From positions 1 to 64,000 of the forward strand of contig CADAUZ010000026.1 of the NCBI GenBank assembly GCA_902791215.1: a stretch of DNA of 64,000 nucleotides, in the 5' to 3' direction. The first letter of the stretch is position 1. The number at the start of each line of letters is the position of its first letter. The DNA is from Oscillospiraceae bacterium (lineage in GTDB: Bacteria; Bacillota; Clostridia; Oscillospirales; Oscillospiraceae). The notes under the pieces were generated by a model. The model searched no databases and was not told the origin of the DNA. It saw only the letters and a program-made list of their open reading frames with translations. Both the position numbers and the translations under genes were made by a program. Of the stretch, positions 25,026-38,836 are shown piece by piece.

Positions 25026-25685
25026 TTACCGAAACACCGTCATATTCTCCAGATAGTTTTCGATCCTCGTGAACTTCTCAAAGTCCGGGGCGATCTCCGG
25101 TTTCAATTGCCGCAGGGCGTCGGCGAGGAGGGCGGGGTTCAGGGTCGGCTCCTGGGCGGAGATCGTGGCGTGCAGCCTTACCTCCCCCTCCCCGGGTGTG
25201 AACGCGATGTCCCGGATGGCGGGGCGGATGTCGCTCTGGCCCACGCCGCGCTTGGTCTTCTTCGTGATGACGATGGACTCCCGCGCGTAAAATTCCGTCA
25301 GGGCCTTTGTCATCTCCGCCGTATCCCGCTCGTCGTATTCAAAGCTGCCCTCGATTTCGAGGTATTTTAATAGAGCGACCTTGCTGACCTGCTCATAGCA
25401 GTCGGTAACTTTGATCCCCTCCGGCATCACGGCGGTCAGGCGTGCGGGCAGTTCCTTCAAATCCACATCCGTCTTGAGGCGGAAGTCCATGATCTCGCAG
25501 TGGCTCGCCACGCCCACCGACAGCGGCAGGGCAATGGAGATCTGCGGGTGGGGGTTGAAGCCCTCGGAGTACTTGAGTTCGTACCCCGCGCGGGAAAAAG
25601 CCCGCTGCATGGTGTGCATGAGGTCGAGGTGGGAGATATACACCGCCCGCCCGGTCTTTTCAAAGCGCAGTCTGAGCTTATCCAT
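25026..25685 (-). CDS. TIGR03936/DUF2344 radical-SAM-associated protein
   Basis: 219 aa; begins MDKLRLRFEKTGRAVYISHLD and has EGFNPHPQISIALPLSVG, the signature of the family that always follows TIGR03960 radical SAM proteins. No cluster cysteines. Overlaps the radical SAM gene by 8 bp. Function unknown; the constant pairing suggests a subunit or substrate-handling partner. Confidence 0.9.
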   Translation of the reverse strand: MDKLRLRFEKTGRAVYISHLDLMHTMQRAFSRAGYELKYSEGFNPHPQISIALPLSVGVASHCEIMDFRLKTDVDLKELPARLTAVMPEGIKVTDCYEQVSKVALLKYLEIEGSFEYDERDTAEMTKALTEFYARESIVITKKTKRGVGQSDIRPAIRDIAFTPGEGEVRLHATISAQEPTLNPALLADALRQLKPEIAPDFEKFTRIENYLENMTVFR

Positions 25686-27513
25686 CGCACTTGCCCCCTT
25701 CCATGAGTCTGAGCGCCCCGCAGGCCGAACACTGGTGGCGGCAGTCCGGCGAGAGCGTGGAGGTATAGCACTTCTCCCGCTCGCGCCTGAGGTGGTCCTT
25801 GCGCACGCCCACGTCGATCATGTCCCAGGGCAGGACCTCGTCCACGTCCCGCTCGCGCTCGGCATAGAAGCTGACGGAGAGGCCGTGCTTGTCCATTGCG
25901 TCCATCCAGCGCTCGAAACTGAAGTAATCCGTCCAGGCGTCGAGCCTGCCGCCGTTTCGCCAGACCTCCTCCAGGACCTTCCCGAGCCGCCGGTCGCCGC
26001 GCGAGAGCACCGCCTCCACAACGCTCGTATCGGCGTCGTGCCAGTTGTAGACCACGTTTCTTGAATTGATGCTGGTCCGCAGGAGGTTGACGCGCCGCAA
26101 ATATTCCTCCTTGGAAATCTGGGGCTCCCACTGGAAGGGGCTGTGGGGCTTGGGGATGAAGCAGGAGGTAGAGACCGTGATCTTCACGCCGCGGTTTTTG
26201 TTCTTCGCGTTTTCCCGCCAGCAGTGGAGGATGCGCCCCGCCATGTCCGCGATGCCGACGATGTCCTCATCCGTCTCGGTGGGCAGGCCCAGCATGTAGT
26301 AGAGCTTGACGGAGTTCCAGCCGCCGGCGAAGGCGATGGCGCAGGTGTGCAGGAGATCGTCCTCGGTGACGTTTTTGTTGATCGCGTCCCTCAGGCGCTG
26401 GCTGCCGCCCTCGACGGCGAAGGTCAGGCCGCTTTTGCGCACCTTCTGGAGCTTTTCCATGATCTCCATGGAGAAGTTGTCCGCGCGCAGGGAGGGCAGC
26501 GACAGGCCGATGCTGCGGCTCTCGCAGTAGTCCAGCAGCCCGTCGCAGAGCTGGGGCAGCGAGCGGTAGTCGCTGGAGCTTAACGACAGGAGCGTCACAT
26601 CCTCATGCCCCGTGTTCTTCAGGGCTTCGATCCCCTGCTTTACCAGCGTCTCATATTTCTTGGCGCGGATGGGGCGGTAGATATAGCCCGCCTGGCAGAA
26701 GCGGCAGCCGCGCACACAGCCGCGAAAGAGTTCGAGGTTTACACGGTCGTGCACCACCTCGGTGGAGGGGACGATGGGGTTTGTGGGATAGGGGGCAGAA
26801 TCGAGGTCGACGAGGATGCGCTTCAAGACCTTCTCGGGCGCGCCGTCCTTCGGCGTGATGGAGGCAACGGTCCCGTCGTCGTTGTAGGCGATGTCGTAGA
26901 GCGAGGGCACGTACACCCCGCCGATCTGCGCGGCCGCTTTGAGAAAATCGCGCTTGGACCAGTTTTCGAGCTTCGCCCTGCGCAAAAGCGTCAGAAGCTC
27001 GTTGTTCATCTCCTCGCCCTCGCCCACCACAAAGAGGTCGATGAAATCCGCCATGGGCTCTGCGTTCACGGCGGCGGAGCCCCCCGCGAACACCAGCGGC
27101 AGAAGTTCCGTCCGCTCGGCAGCGTGCAGCGGGAGACCCGCCTGGTCGATCATGTCCAGCACCGTGGTATAGGCCATCTCATAGCCGATGGAAAAGGCGA
27201 TGGCGTCAAAGTGATCGAGACTGTCCCCGCTCTCTAAGGCGTAGAGGGGCAGGCCCGCCTTCTTCATCTCCTCGTACATGTCCCCCCAGGGGGCGAAGAC
27301 CCGCTCACACCAGACAAAGTCCAGGCTGTTCATGGTGTGGTAGAGGATGCTCATGCCGAGGTTTGACATACCGATCTCATAGGTATCGGGAAAGCAGAAG
27401 GCCAGGCGCAGGTCCACCTGCGTCTTGTCCTTGATGATCTGGTTGTATTCCCCGCCCGTATAGCGCGCGGGCTTCTGCACCCGGGGCAGGATGCGCTCGA
27501 GTCGTTTGTCCAT
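25678..27513 (-). CDS. TIGR03960 family B12-binding radical SAM protein
   Basis: 611 aa. N-terminal B12-binding-like fold (about 30-190, with SNLGMSILYHTMNS and VVGEGEE), radical SAM core (about 240-480) with the 4Fe-4S motif CVRGCRFCQAG, and a C-terminal region with Cys pairs (CRHQCSACG) that may bind a second metal. Known: reaction not established in the family; MiaB-like or methyltransferase chemistry has been proposed. In an operon with the M50 protease upstream and TIGR03936 downstream, the standard Clostridia arrangement, but the usual rne/rng and rplU-rpmA genes do not follow. Confidence 0.92.
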   Translation of the reverse strand: MDKRLERILPRVQKPARYTGGEYNQIIKDKTQVDLRLAFCFPDTYEIGMSNLGMSILYHTMNSLDFVWCERVFAPWGDMYEEMKKAGLPLYALESGDSLDHFDAIAFSIGYEMAYTTVLDMIDQAGLPLHAAERTELLPLVFAGGSAAVNAEPMADFIDLFVVGEGEEMNNELLTLLRRAKLENWSKRDFLKAAAQIGGVYVPSLYDIAYNDDGTVASITPKDGAPEKVLKRILVDLDSAPYPTNPIVPSTEVVHDRVNLELFRGCVRGCRFCQAGYIYRPIRAKKYETLVKQGIEALKNTGHEDVTLLSLSSSDYRSLPQLCDGLLDYCESRSIGLSLPSLRADNFSMEIMEKLQKVRKSGLTFAVEGGSQRLRDAINKNVTEDDLLHTCAIAFAGGWNSVKLYYMLGLPTETDEDIVGIADMAGRILHCWRENAKNKNRGVKITVSTSCFIPKPHSPFQWEPQISKEEYLRRVNLLRTSINSRNVVYNWHDADTSVVEAVLSRGDRRLGKVLEEVWRNGGRLDAWTDYFSFERWMDAMDKHGLSVSFYAERERDVDEVLPWDMIDVGVRKDHLRREREKCYTSTLSPDCRHQCSACGALRLMEGGKCDG

Positions 27514-27544
27514 AGTTATCTCCTGTTATTGGATTAGAGACATT

Positions 27545-28135
27545 CTATATGATTTCCCCGTTTTTTACAAGCCCTTCCTCGTCATCCCGAAAAAGCAGCA
27601 GCCAGATCGCGGCGGCAAGCGGGGCGGTGCTCTTCTTCCACGCCGCGAGGATCACCCCGCCGAGAAGCAGCATTGTCAGCAGCACCGCGCTCACCGTATG
27701 GCAAAGTTTTTGCCCGCGCGACTTTCCGAGGGTCAGGACGCAGAGCTGAGAAAACACCCGTCCCCCGTCCAGGGGCATGAGCGGCAGGAGGTTGAAGGCC
27801 GTGAGCAGCAGGCTCAGGCAGGCGCTCTGCTTAAGCCACGGCACGCCCGTGAAGCCCGCGAGCGCGTAGACCGCCCCGCCGAGCGGCCCGGCGAGCGCCG
27901 CGAGGATGTGGCCGCGGGGGGAACATGTACCGTCATAGCCGATGCAGAGGCCGCGCGCGTCAAGGCTTATGCCGGTGACGCGCTGGCCGAGCAGAAGCAG
28001 GGCCGCGACATGGGAAAGCTCATGGGCCGCCACCGGCAGCGCGATCACCGGGAGCAGTCTGAGCCCCCCGCGCGCGTACAGGCACGCCGTCAAAAGCACG
28101 GCTAAAATGCTCAGCCCCAGGTTTCTCCGTTCCAT
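27545..28135 (-). CDS. M50 (SpoIVFB-like) membrane metalloprotease
   Basis: 196 aa. Several membrane segments; zinc site HELSH in segment two and the third ligand in NLLPLMPLDGGR. Known: site-2-type proteases cleave within the membrane; SpoIVFB matures sigma-K in spore formers. Presence in the TIGR03960 operon is typical. ATG 28135 follows GGGGAGGGGTGAC. Inferred role in sporulation or envelope regulation; there is no BofA/SpoIVFA partner here. Confidence 0.85.
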   Translation of the reverse strand: MERRNLGLSILAVLLTACLYARGGLRLLPVIALPVAAHELSHVAALLLLGQRVTGISLDARGLCIGYDGTCSPRGHILAALAGPLGGAVYALAGFTGVPWLKQSACLSLLLTAFNLLPLMPLDGGRVFSQLCVLTLGKSRGQKLCHTVSAVLLTMLLLGGVILAAWKKSTAPLAAAIWLLLFRDDEEGLVKNGEII

Positions 28136-28195
28136 GTCACCCCTCCCCTTCTTTGTATGCTATGGCGGAGGAAGGGGAAATATGCCGGGGGCAGC

Positions 28196-28230
28196 AACAA
28201 AAAACAGCACCGGATTTCTCCGGTGCTGTG
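28196..28230 (-). terminator. Terminator of rpoBC
   Basis: ACAGCACCGGA/TCCGGTGCTGT stem followed by a minus-strand run of T (28197-28204). Confidence 0.93.
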
Positions 28231-28248
28231 GGGTGGGTTATTCGCTTA

Positions 28249-31200
28249 TCAGAGCGCATTGGTCTTGTTGACCAGTGCTGTCAGGTCCACGTACTCCTCG
28301 GGCTCGGTGGCGATGGTCTCGTCGGTCTTGACCTTGAAGTCGCGGTAGACTGCGAGGCCCGTGCCTGCCGGGATGAGCTTGCCGATGATGACGTTCTCCT
28401 TCAGGCCCACAAGGTGGTCCACCTTGCCCTTGATGGCGGCGTCGGTGAGGACCTTGGTGGTCTCCTGGAAGGACGCGGCGGACATCCAGGAATCGGTTGC
28501 CAGCGACGCCTTGGTGATGCCCATGAGAAGCTGGGTGCAGGTGGCGGGGATGAGGCCCTGCTCGCCTCTCGCGGTGCGCTCGGCGATGTCCTTGTTGGCC
28601 GCCTTGAAGACGGAGATGTCGACCGTCGCGCCGGAGAGCAGATCGGTGGAGCCTGCCTCCTCGACGCGGACCTTGCGCATCATCTGGCGCACAATGACCT
28701 CGATGTGCTTGTCGTTGATGTCAACGCCCTGCTGACGGTACACCTTCTGGACCTCGCTGGTGATATAGCTGCGCACGCCCTGGCGGCCGAACTCATCGTC
28801 GTTTACGCCGCGGATGCGCAGGACATCATGCGGGTTGAGCGCGCCGGAGGTGAGCTCCTGGCCCTTGTCGACGTGGTCGCCGTTGTGCACCAGGATACCG
28901 GCGGAGTGCGGCACGGTGTAGACCATGGTGGCACCCTCGGCCTCATTGGTGATGGTGATGGAGTACATGACGCCCTTTTTGGCCTCTTCGATGGAGACGG
29001 TGCCGGAGATCTCGGCGAGGGTCGCCATCTTCTTGGGCTTGCGGGCCTCGAACAGCTCCTCGACACGGGGAAGACCCTGGGTGATGTCGTCGCCCGCGAC
29101 GCCGCCGGTGTGGAAGGTACGCATCGTAAGCTGCGTGCCGGGCTCGCCGATGGACTGGGCCGCGATGACGCCGACAGCCTCGCCCGCGTTGACGGGACGG
29201 CCGATGGCAAGGTTGATGCCGTAGCACTTGGCGCAGACGCCGCAGCCCGCCTCGCAGGTCAGGACAGAGCGGATATACGCCTTGTGGATGTTGTGGGCTT
29301 CGAGGACCTTGGCATCCTCGGGCATGAGCATGTGATCGGTGTCAAACAGCAGCTCGCCGGTTGCGGGATCGGTGATCGGGAGCGCCGGGAAGCGGCCGTG
29401 GATGCTGGTGCCGAAGGACTCGACCTCCTGGCCTCTGTCATAGACAGCGCCGGCCCAGACGCCTTCCTTGGTGCCGCAGTCTTCCTCGCGGATGATGACC
29501 TCCTGGCAAACGTCGACCATACGGCGGGTCAGGTAACCGGAGTCCGCGGTACGAAGGGCGGTATCGGCCATGCCCTTACGGGCGCCTCTCGTGGAGATGA
29601 AGTACTCCAAGACGCTCAGGCCTTCGCGGAAGTTGGATTTAATCGGGATTTCGATGGTCTTGCCGGAGGTGTTCGCCATCAGGCCGCGCATACCGGCAAG
29701 CTGACGGATCTGGTTCATGGAGCCGCGGGCGCCGGAGTTTGCCATCATGTAGATGGGGTTATACTCATCCAGCGCGTTGGACAGCGCATCGGTCACGTCC
29801 TTGGTGGTCTTCTCCCACTCACTTACGACCAGGCGGTAGCGCTCGTCGTCGGTGATAAAGCCGCGCTTGTACTGGCGCTCGATCTTGACGACCTCGTCCT
29901 CGGTGGCGTGAATGAGCTCGTACTTGGCACTCGGCACCGTCATGTCCGCAACGGAAATGGTGATGGCGCCCTTGGTGGAGTACTTGTAGCCCATGGCCTT
30001 GATGGAGTCGAGGACCTCTGCGGAGATGGTGAAGCCGTACTTCTGGATGCAGCGGTCGATGATGTCGCCCAGCTGCTTCTTGCCGACCTGGAAGCTGATC
30101 TCATGGTCGAAGGCATGCTCGGGATCGCTGCGGTCGACGTAGCCCAGATCCTGGGGGATGGGCTCGTTGAAGATGATGCGGCCGACGGTGGTGGTGATGA
30201 TCTTCTTGGTCTCCACGCCGTCCACGGTCTTGGTGACACGCAGGCGGATGGGGGCGTGCAGGCCCACGATGCCCTCGTTGTAGGCCATGATGGCCTCGGC
30301 GGAGTCGCGGTAAAGGAGGGTGGGCTTGTAAGCGATGAGCTTCTTGTCCTCTTTCTTGAGCTCGAGGTTCTTGCGGTAGATCTCGTCGCCGGTGACGATG
30401 GCGCCGCGCTCAAGGTCGCTGTCGCCCGGATCGTCGACCAGCATGCGCTCGGTGCCCTTTTCGGCGGCGTCGATGCGCATCATGGTGAGGTAGTAGGAGC
30501 CGAGGATCATGTCCTGAGTCGGGACCGTGACGGGGTGGCCGTCCTGGGGACGCAGGAGATTGTTGGCCGAGAGCATGAGGATTCGCGCCTCGGCCTGGGC
30601 CTCGGCGGAAAGCGGCACGTGAATGGCCATCTGGTCGCCGTCAAAGTCGGCGTTGTAGGCGGTGCAGACCAGCGGGTGCAGGCGCAGGGCGCGGCCCTCG
30701 ACCAGGATGGGCTCGAAGGCCTGAATGCCGAGACGGTGCAGGGTCGGCGCACGGTTTAAGAGCACGGGGTGCTCCTTGATCACGTCCTCCAGCGCGTCCC
30801 AGACCTCGGTGCGCTGCTTGTCGACCATCTTCTTGGCGGACTTGATGTTGTTGGCAACGCCGTCCTCCACAAGCTTCTTCATGACGAAGGGGCGGAAAAG
30901 CTCGATGGCCATTTCCTTCGGCACGCCGCACTGGTAGATCTTGAGGTCGGGGCCGACGACGATAACGGAGCGGCCGGAGTAGTCGACGCGCTTGCCCAGC
31001 AGGTTCTGGCGGAAACGGCCCTGCTTGCCCTTGAGCATGTCGGAGAGGGACTTGAGGGCGCGGGAGTTTGCACCCGTGACGGCACGGCCTCTGCGGCCAT
31101 TGTCGATCAGGGCATCGACGGCCTCCTGCAGCATGCGCTTTTCGTTGCGCACGATGATGTCGGGGGCGTTTAACTGCTGGAGTCTCTTGAGACGGTTGTT

Positions 31201-31988
31201 GCGGTTAATGACGCGGCGGTACAGGTCATTCAAGTCGGAGGTCGCGAAGCGGCCGCCGTCGAGCTGGACCATGGGGCGGATCTCGGGCGGGATGACGGGC
31301 AGGATGTCAATGATCATCCACTCGGGGCGGTTGCCGCTCTGGCGGAAGGCCTCGACACACTCAAGGCGCTTGACGAGCTTGGCCTTCTTCTGGCCGCCCG
31401 CGGTCTTGAGCTCATCGCGCAGCTGATCGGCGAGCTTGGCGCAGTCGATCTGGGCGAGCAGCTCCTTGATGGCTTCGGCGCCGATGCCGGCCTTGAAGTC
31501 GTCCTCATACTTCTCGCGCAGGTCACGATACTCGCGCTCGGTGAGGATCTGGCCCTTCTGCAGCGGGGAGAAGCCGGGGTCGATGACGACATAGTTTGCA
31601 AAGTACAAAACCTTTTCGAGCATGCGCGGGGTCATGTCGAGCATGAGGCCCATGCGGCTCGGGATGCCCTTGAAGTACCAGATGTGGGAGACGGGGGCGG
31701 CAAGCTCGATGTGGCCCATGCGCTCGCGTCTGACCTTGCTCTTGGTGACCTCGACGCCGCAGCGGTCGCAGATCTTGCCCTTGTAGCGGATCTTCTTGTA
31801 CTTGCCGCAGTGGCACTCCCAGTCCTTGGTCGGTCCGAAAATGCGCTCGCAGAACAGACCGTCGCGCTCGGGTTTTAAGGTGCGGTAGTTGATGGTCTCG
31901 GGCTTTTTGACTTCGCCGTAGGACCAGTTGAGTATCATTTCAGGGGAGGCAATGCCGATCTGAATGGCGTCAAAGGGTGTATAGCTCA

Positions 31989-31989
<1 letters not shown>
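28249..31989 (-). CDS. rpoC: RNA polymerase subunit beta'
   Basis: 1246 aa. N-terminal zinc site (CHCGKYKK...CDRCG), catalytic [10 protein letters not shown], bridge-helix and trigger-loop region ([21 protein letters not shown]), second zinc site [11 protein letters not shown]. Complete and in one frame. Its ATG shares one base with the rpoB stop (TAATG), so translation is coupled. Ends with a strong terminator. Confidence 0.98.
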
Positions 31990-35738
<3,749 letters not shown>

Positions 35739-35886
35739 TGGCGCACTCTCCTTATCGTTTTGAAACGCCCGGCTGTGTTGTCAAAAGCTTTGCAGCCGGT
35801 GTTGATTTCACGGGATTGGGATGCTATACTTGACACACGATGAAGGTGGGGGTGTATGTCCCCGCCTTTTACGAACATAGCAAGTT

Positions 35887-35916
35887 ATTCTACCATTACA
35901 TATACGGGCTTGTCAA
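35887..35916 (-). promoter_or_regulatory. Candidate rpoBC promoter
   Basis: Minus strand TTGACA (35911-35916), 18-bp spacer, TAGAAT (35887-35892). Leader about 145 nt. Confidence 0.7.
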
Positions 35917-35936
35917 GTGGGGATTTTATAAATTTT

Positions 35937-35973
35937 GCCGCAGGGGCGCATGCTCCTGCGGCTTTTGTTTTTG
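35937..35973. terminator. Hairpin downstream of the YafQ-like locus
   Basis: GCCGCAGG/CCTGCGGC stem; T-run on the plus strand, AAAATTTAT on the minus side. Ends the toxin transcript or insulates rpoB. Confidence 0.55.
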
Positions 35974-35988
35974 GTGTTTTGTTTCGTA

Positions 35989-36390
35989 TTATTTTCCGAA
36001 GAGATCGCTGTGCGTCCCGGTGCGGGTGAGGGTCAGGACCAGTACATCCCCCTCAAGGCGATAGATCAGCAGCCAATCCGGCAGGATGTGACACTCTCTG
36101 TAACCGGCCCAATTCCCGGACAGGGCATGATCGCCGTGCTTTTCCGGCAACGGCACAGCGTTTGCCAGATCCGTAATGACAGCCTCCAGCAAAGCAAGCT
36201 TCATCCCCCGCTTTATCGCAAGCTTATAGTCCCTCTTATACTATCCCTTGATAGAAAACTTTAAGTCTTCCCGGCGAAATTTGCGCCAGGACTTCGTTGA
36301 AGCCCTTGACCATATATCTCCATTATGCTCTGCGGGCTTCGCCTAGTCTGGCGCAAACCGGGTCGTGAACTTGACCGTGTACTTTGTCAT
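35989..36390 (-). pseudogene. YafQ/RelE-family mRNA interferase gene split by a 117-bp insertion
   Basis: The original start is ATG 36390, overlapping the antitoxin stop (ATGA). Codons 1-12 read MTKYTVKFTTRF (36390-36355), then 117 bp of foreign sequence bring stops, and codons resume at 36237 with KRDYKLAIKRGMKLALLEA, running to 35989. Joined, the halves give a 94-aa YafQ with all key residues: DHALSGNW, ECHILPDWLLIYR and RTGTHSDLF. As it stands only a fragment from ATG 36204 (71 aa, lacking the first beta strand) could be made. Known: YafQ cuts mRNA on the ribosome. Confidence 0.88.
36238..36354. mobile_element. 117-bp palindromic insertion in yafQ
   Basis: Main feature is a long stem: TTTGCGCCAGGACT with AGTCTGGCGCAAA (36280-36293/36345-36357) and inner GAAGCCC with GGGCTTC (36299-36305/36334-36340). 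Smaller hairpin CTATC-CCTT-GATAG at 36241-36254. No ORF. Size and structure fit a non-autonomous palindromic element; family unknown. The outer stem uses TTT bases that belong to the toxin codons. Confidence 0.7.
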
Positions 36391-36662
36391 CTTCTTAGTT
36401 CTTCAAAGAGCGCGTTCATATCGGTATAGCCCTTGACGGACGGGTCTTTTGCGATCCGTTCGGCCTCCAGCATGGCCGCAAGCGTGTCCCGATTCGGCTG
36501 GTTGATCGTGATCTCAAAGGGGATACGGCCTTCCCGCACGGCCTGACGGGCAAAAATATTGAACGCTGTCGACATGTTCATCCCCAACTCCCCGAACAGG
36601 GCGTCAGCCTGGGCCTTGAGGTCGGCATCCATGCGGATGCTGACGTTGGTTGAACCGGCCAT
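36387..36662 (-). CDS. RelB/DinJ family antitoxin
   Basis: 91 aa. N-terminal ribbon-helix-helix DNA-binding part (TNVSIRMDADLKAQADALFGELGMNMSTAFNIFARQ, given here in pieces: NVSIRMDADLKAQADALF) and a C-terminal toxin-wrapping helix ending MNALFEELRR. ATG 36662 follows AAAGGAGCTG; a 28-residue upstream extension runs through the promoter and is rejected. Known: binds and neutralises YafQ and represses its own operon. The toxin is now broken, so the antitoxin may be an orphan or protect against a homologous toxin. Confidence 0.9.
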   Translation of the reverse strand: MAGSTNVSIRMDADLKAQADALFGELGMNMSTAFNIFARQAVREGRIPFEITINQPNRDTLAAMLEAERIAKDPSVKGYTDMNALFEELRR

Positions 36663-36677
36663 GGAATCAGCTCCTTT

Positions 36678-36694
36678 CTTGTATCGTATACAAG
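36678..36694. promoter_or_regulatory. Palindromic operator of the antitoxin operon
   Basis: Perfect dyad CTTGTAT-CGT-ATACAAG placed at the -10 and start site of the promoter. A typical position for RelB/DinJ autorepression. Confidence 0.7.
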
Positions 36695-36721
36695 TATATG
36701 CCGTTTGTACTGCAATATCAA
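36693..36721 (-). promoter_or_regulatory. Promoter of the antitoxin-toxin operon
   Basis: Minus strand TTGATA (36716-36721), 17-bp spacer, TATACT (36693-36698). Confidence 0.8.
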
Positions 36722-36758
36722 TACATTGTATGTAAATTTTTTGCAAATAGTTTCCCGA

Positions 36759-38063
36759 TCATTCCGCGGGCAGGACCATCTCGGCGGCGAAGTGCGCGCC
36801 GTCGTTTGTGACCGTGAAGCTGCCGCCGAGGGCGGTCATGATCTTTTCGCAGGTGCGAAGACCGATCTTCGTGCTCTCCTTTTTCGTCTGCGAGGCGGAG
36901 ACCGCGTTCGTAACGCGCAGAGTCAGCGCCCCGGCGCAAAGCTCCGACACGATCTCCACCGGTTCGGCGGTGTCGGCGTATTTGCGGATGTTCGACTGGA
37001 GATTGTCCAGCACGCGATTTAAGTACAGGGGATCGACCGTGACGGAGCACTCCCCTTCAAAGTCGCGGCGCTCGACCGCGCAGCCGCAGTCCCGGAGGTC
37101 AAATTCCATCTCGCCCAGAAGCTGCTCGAGCAAAAGCCTCGCGTCCATGCGCTCGGGGTTCATCTCGAGTTTCGCCTTGCCGTAGACCAGGAAGTAGCGG
37201 AAGAGCTCGTCTGTCAAATCCTTGAGCTCCAGGGCCTTGACGTAGGCCGAGGAGGCAAGCTGGGCGCGGGTGGCCTCGTCCTCGGCCTCGTTGCACAGAA
37301 GGCCCAGGTAGCCGATGACCGCCGTCATGGGGGTGCGGATGTCGTGGGAGATGGCGGTGATGAGCTCGGTGTTGGCCTCCCATGCCTTTTTCTCGTTGCC
37401 CATGCGCTCGATGACCGAGCGGCGCATGTCGTCCACGGAGTCGGCAAGGCGGCTGAGCTCATCGTTGCCGGGAGCGGTGATGCTGCGCTCGAGGTCCCCG
37501 GCGCTCACGGCGGCGGCCTCCCTGGAAAGGCTGATGATGCGCTTGGTCAGCCGCCCGGTGTACCACATGAAGAGGGCAAGGAAGCTCACGCCCGCCGCCG
37601 CGAAGGCCGCGATGCTCACCAAAAGGCGCTGGCGCACCTGGGAGTTATCGCCGATGGCGACCTGATAAAGCCCGTCGGAAAAGCGGATGGGATAGAGCCT
37701 GCCGTGCACCTGGGGGTCATAGCCGCTGTGGGTGTCGGGGTCGAGCCTGCCGCCGGCGTAAAGCTGCTGCTCACGGCCGGTATTGAAGAGGAAGATGGTG
37801 ACATACTCATGCTCCGCCGTCCAGCGGGCCACGGCGGCGGTGTCGCGCCCGCTGATGCCCTGGGAGGAGACATAGCGGCTGAAATCGGCGTAGAGCCGCG
37901 CCTTGCGGCGGTTGACGCTCTCCTCGCTCATGTAGCGGTCGCGGATGAGGACAGAGCCGAGCTGGCTGACGGCAAAGAACACCAGCGCCCCGAGGGCAAG
38001 GCCCGCAAGCGTCACCCACAGCACCTGCAGGCGCAGCGAGCCGCTTCGTTTCGTGTCAGTCAA
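36759..38063 (-). CDS. Sensor histidine kinase
   Basis: 434 aa. Membrane helices at about 13-33 and 148-170 flank an extracytoplasmic sensor of about 110 residues; HAMP follows; H-box TAISHDIRTPMTAVIGYLG; N-box NRVLDNLQSNIRKYAD. The usual STGIGL ATP-lid motif reads ESTKIGLRTCEKIM, a Gly-to-Lys change seen as a departure. Overlaps the response regulator by 8 bp, forming a two-component system. Stimulus unknown. Confidence 0.9.
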   Translation of the reverse strand: MTDTKRSGSLRLQVLWVTLAGLALGALVFFAVSQLGSVLIRDRYMSEESVNRRKARLYADFSRYVSSQGISGRDTAAVARWTAEHEYVTIFLFNTGREQQLYAGGRLDPDTHSGYDPQVHGRLYPIRFSDGLYQVAIGDNSQVRQRLLVSIAAFAAAGVSFLALFMWYTGRLTKRIISLSREAAAVSAGDLERSITAPGNDELSRLADSVDDMRRSVIERMGNEKKAWEANTELITAISHDIRTPMTAVIGYLGLLCNEAEDEATRAQLASSAYVKALELKDLTDELFRYFLVYGKAKLEMNPERMDARLLLEQLLGEMEFDLRDCGCAVERRDFEGECSVTVDPLYLNRVLDNLQSNIRKYADTAEPVEIVSELCAGALTLRVTNAVSASQTKKESTKIGLRTCEKIMTALGGSFTVTNDGAHFAAEMVLPAE

Positions 38064-38745
38064 TTTGATAGCCCTTTCCCCAGACGGTGCGGATGATGCG
38101 GGGGTTGGAGGGGTTTTCCTCGATCTTCCGCCGCAGGTTCAGCACATGCACCATCACGGTGTTGCCCGAGCCGGACAGAAAGCGCTCTCCCCACACGGCC
38201 TCGTACATGTCGGCGGCGGTGACGGTTTTGCCGCGGTTTTTCAGTAAATGCTCGAGGATGGAAAACTCCGTGTCGGTAAGGGTGATCTCCTTGTCCCCTC
38301 TTTTGACCGTGCGGCCCGTGAGGTCGATCTCCAGCCCCTCGACGGAGAGGGCCGACGCGGGCTTGCCGCGGTACTGCTTATACCGGCGCAGGAGCGACTG
38401 CACCTTTGCCAGAAACTCCCCCTGGGAGAAGGGCTTGGACAGGAAGTCGTCGCCCCCGCTGCCGTAGGCGGAGATGCGGTCGGCCTCGGCTGACTTGGCG
38501 GTGAGAAACAGGATGGGGACGTTTGAAAAGGCGCGGATCTTGTCGCAGGCCTCAAAGCCGTCCATGCCGGGCATCATCACGTCGAGCACCACAAGGTCGG
38601 TGTCCGGGTGGGTCTGCATGTACCGGACCGCCTCCGCCCCGTCGGTGGCCTCTGCCACACCGTAGCTTTCGCGCAGCAAAAGGTAGAGCACCTTGCGGAT
38701 GTCGGGATCATCGTCACAGATCAGGATTTGGGATCGTTCGTCCAT
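38056..38745 (-). CDS. OmpR/PhoB family response regulator
   Basis: 229 aa. Receiver domain with acidic pair CDDDPD, phospho-Asp in VVLDVMMPGMDG and Lys in LSKPFS; C-terminal winged helix with LTDTEFSILEHLL and RIIRTVWGKGYQID. ATG 38745 follows GAGGTG; the GTG three codons earlier is less likely. Coupled to the histidine kinase by an 8-bp overlap. Targets not identifiable. Confidence 0.93.
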   Translation of the reverse strand: MDERSQILICDDDPDIRKVLYLLLRESYGVAEATDGAEAVRYMQTHPDTDLVVLDVMMPGMDGFEACDKIRAFSNVPILFLTAKSAEADRISAYGSGGDDFLSKPFSQGEFLAKVQSLLRRYKQYRGKPASALSVEGLEIDLTGRTVKRGDKEITLTDTEFSILEHLLKNRGKTVTAADMYEAVWGERFLSGSGNTVMVHVLNLRRKIEENPSNPRIIRTVWGKGYQID

Positions 38746-38759
38746 GGTTGGCACCTCGG

Positions 38760-38799
38760 TTTGAAAGTGAAAAGTGAAAAGTGGAAAGTGAAGATATGG
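38760..38799 (+). repeat. GAAAGTGAAAAGTGAAAA repeat, copy 2
   Basis: Near-identical to 16180-16219. It sits 14 bp upstream of the response regulator start, so it lies in that operon's leader. Confidence 0.7.
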
Positions 38800-38836
38800 T
38801 GTCCGCTTCGCGGACGGAAATTATTGGGGGGAAAGG

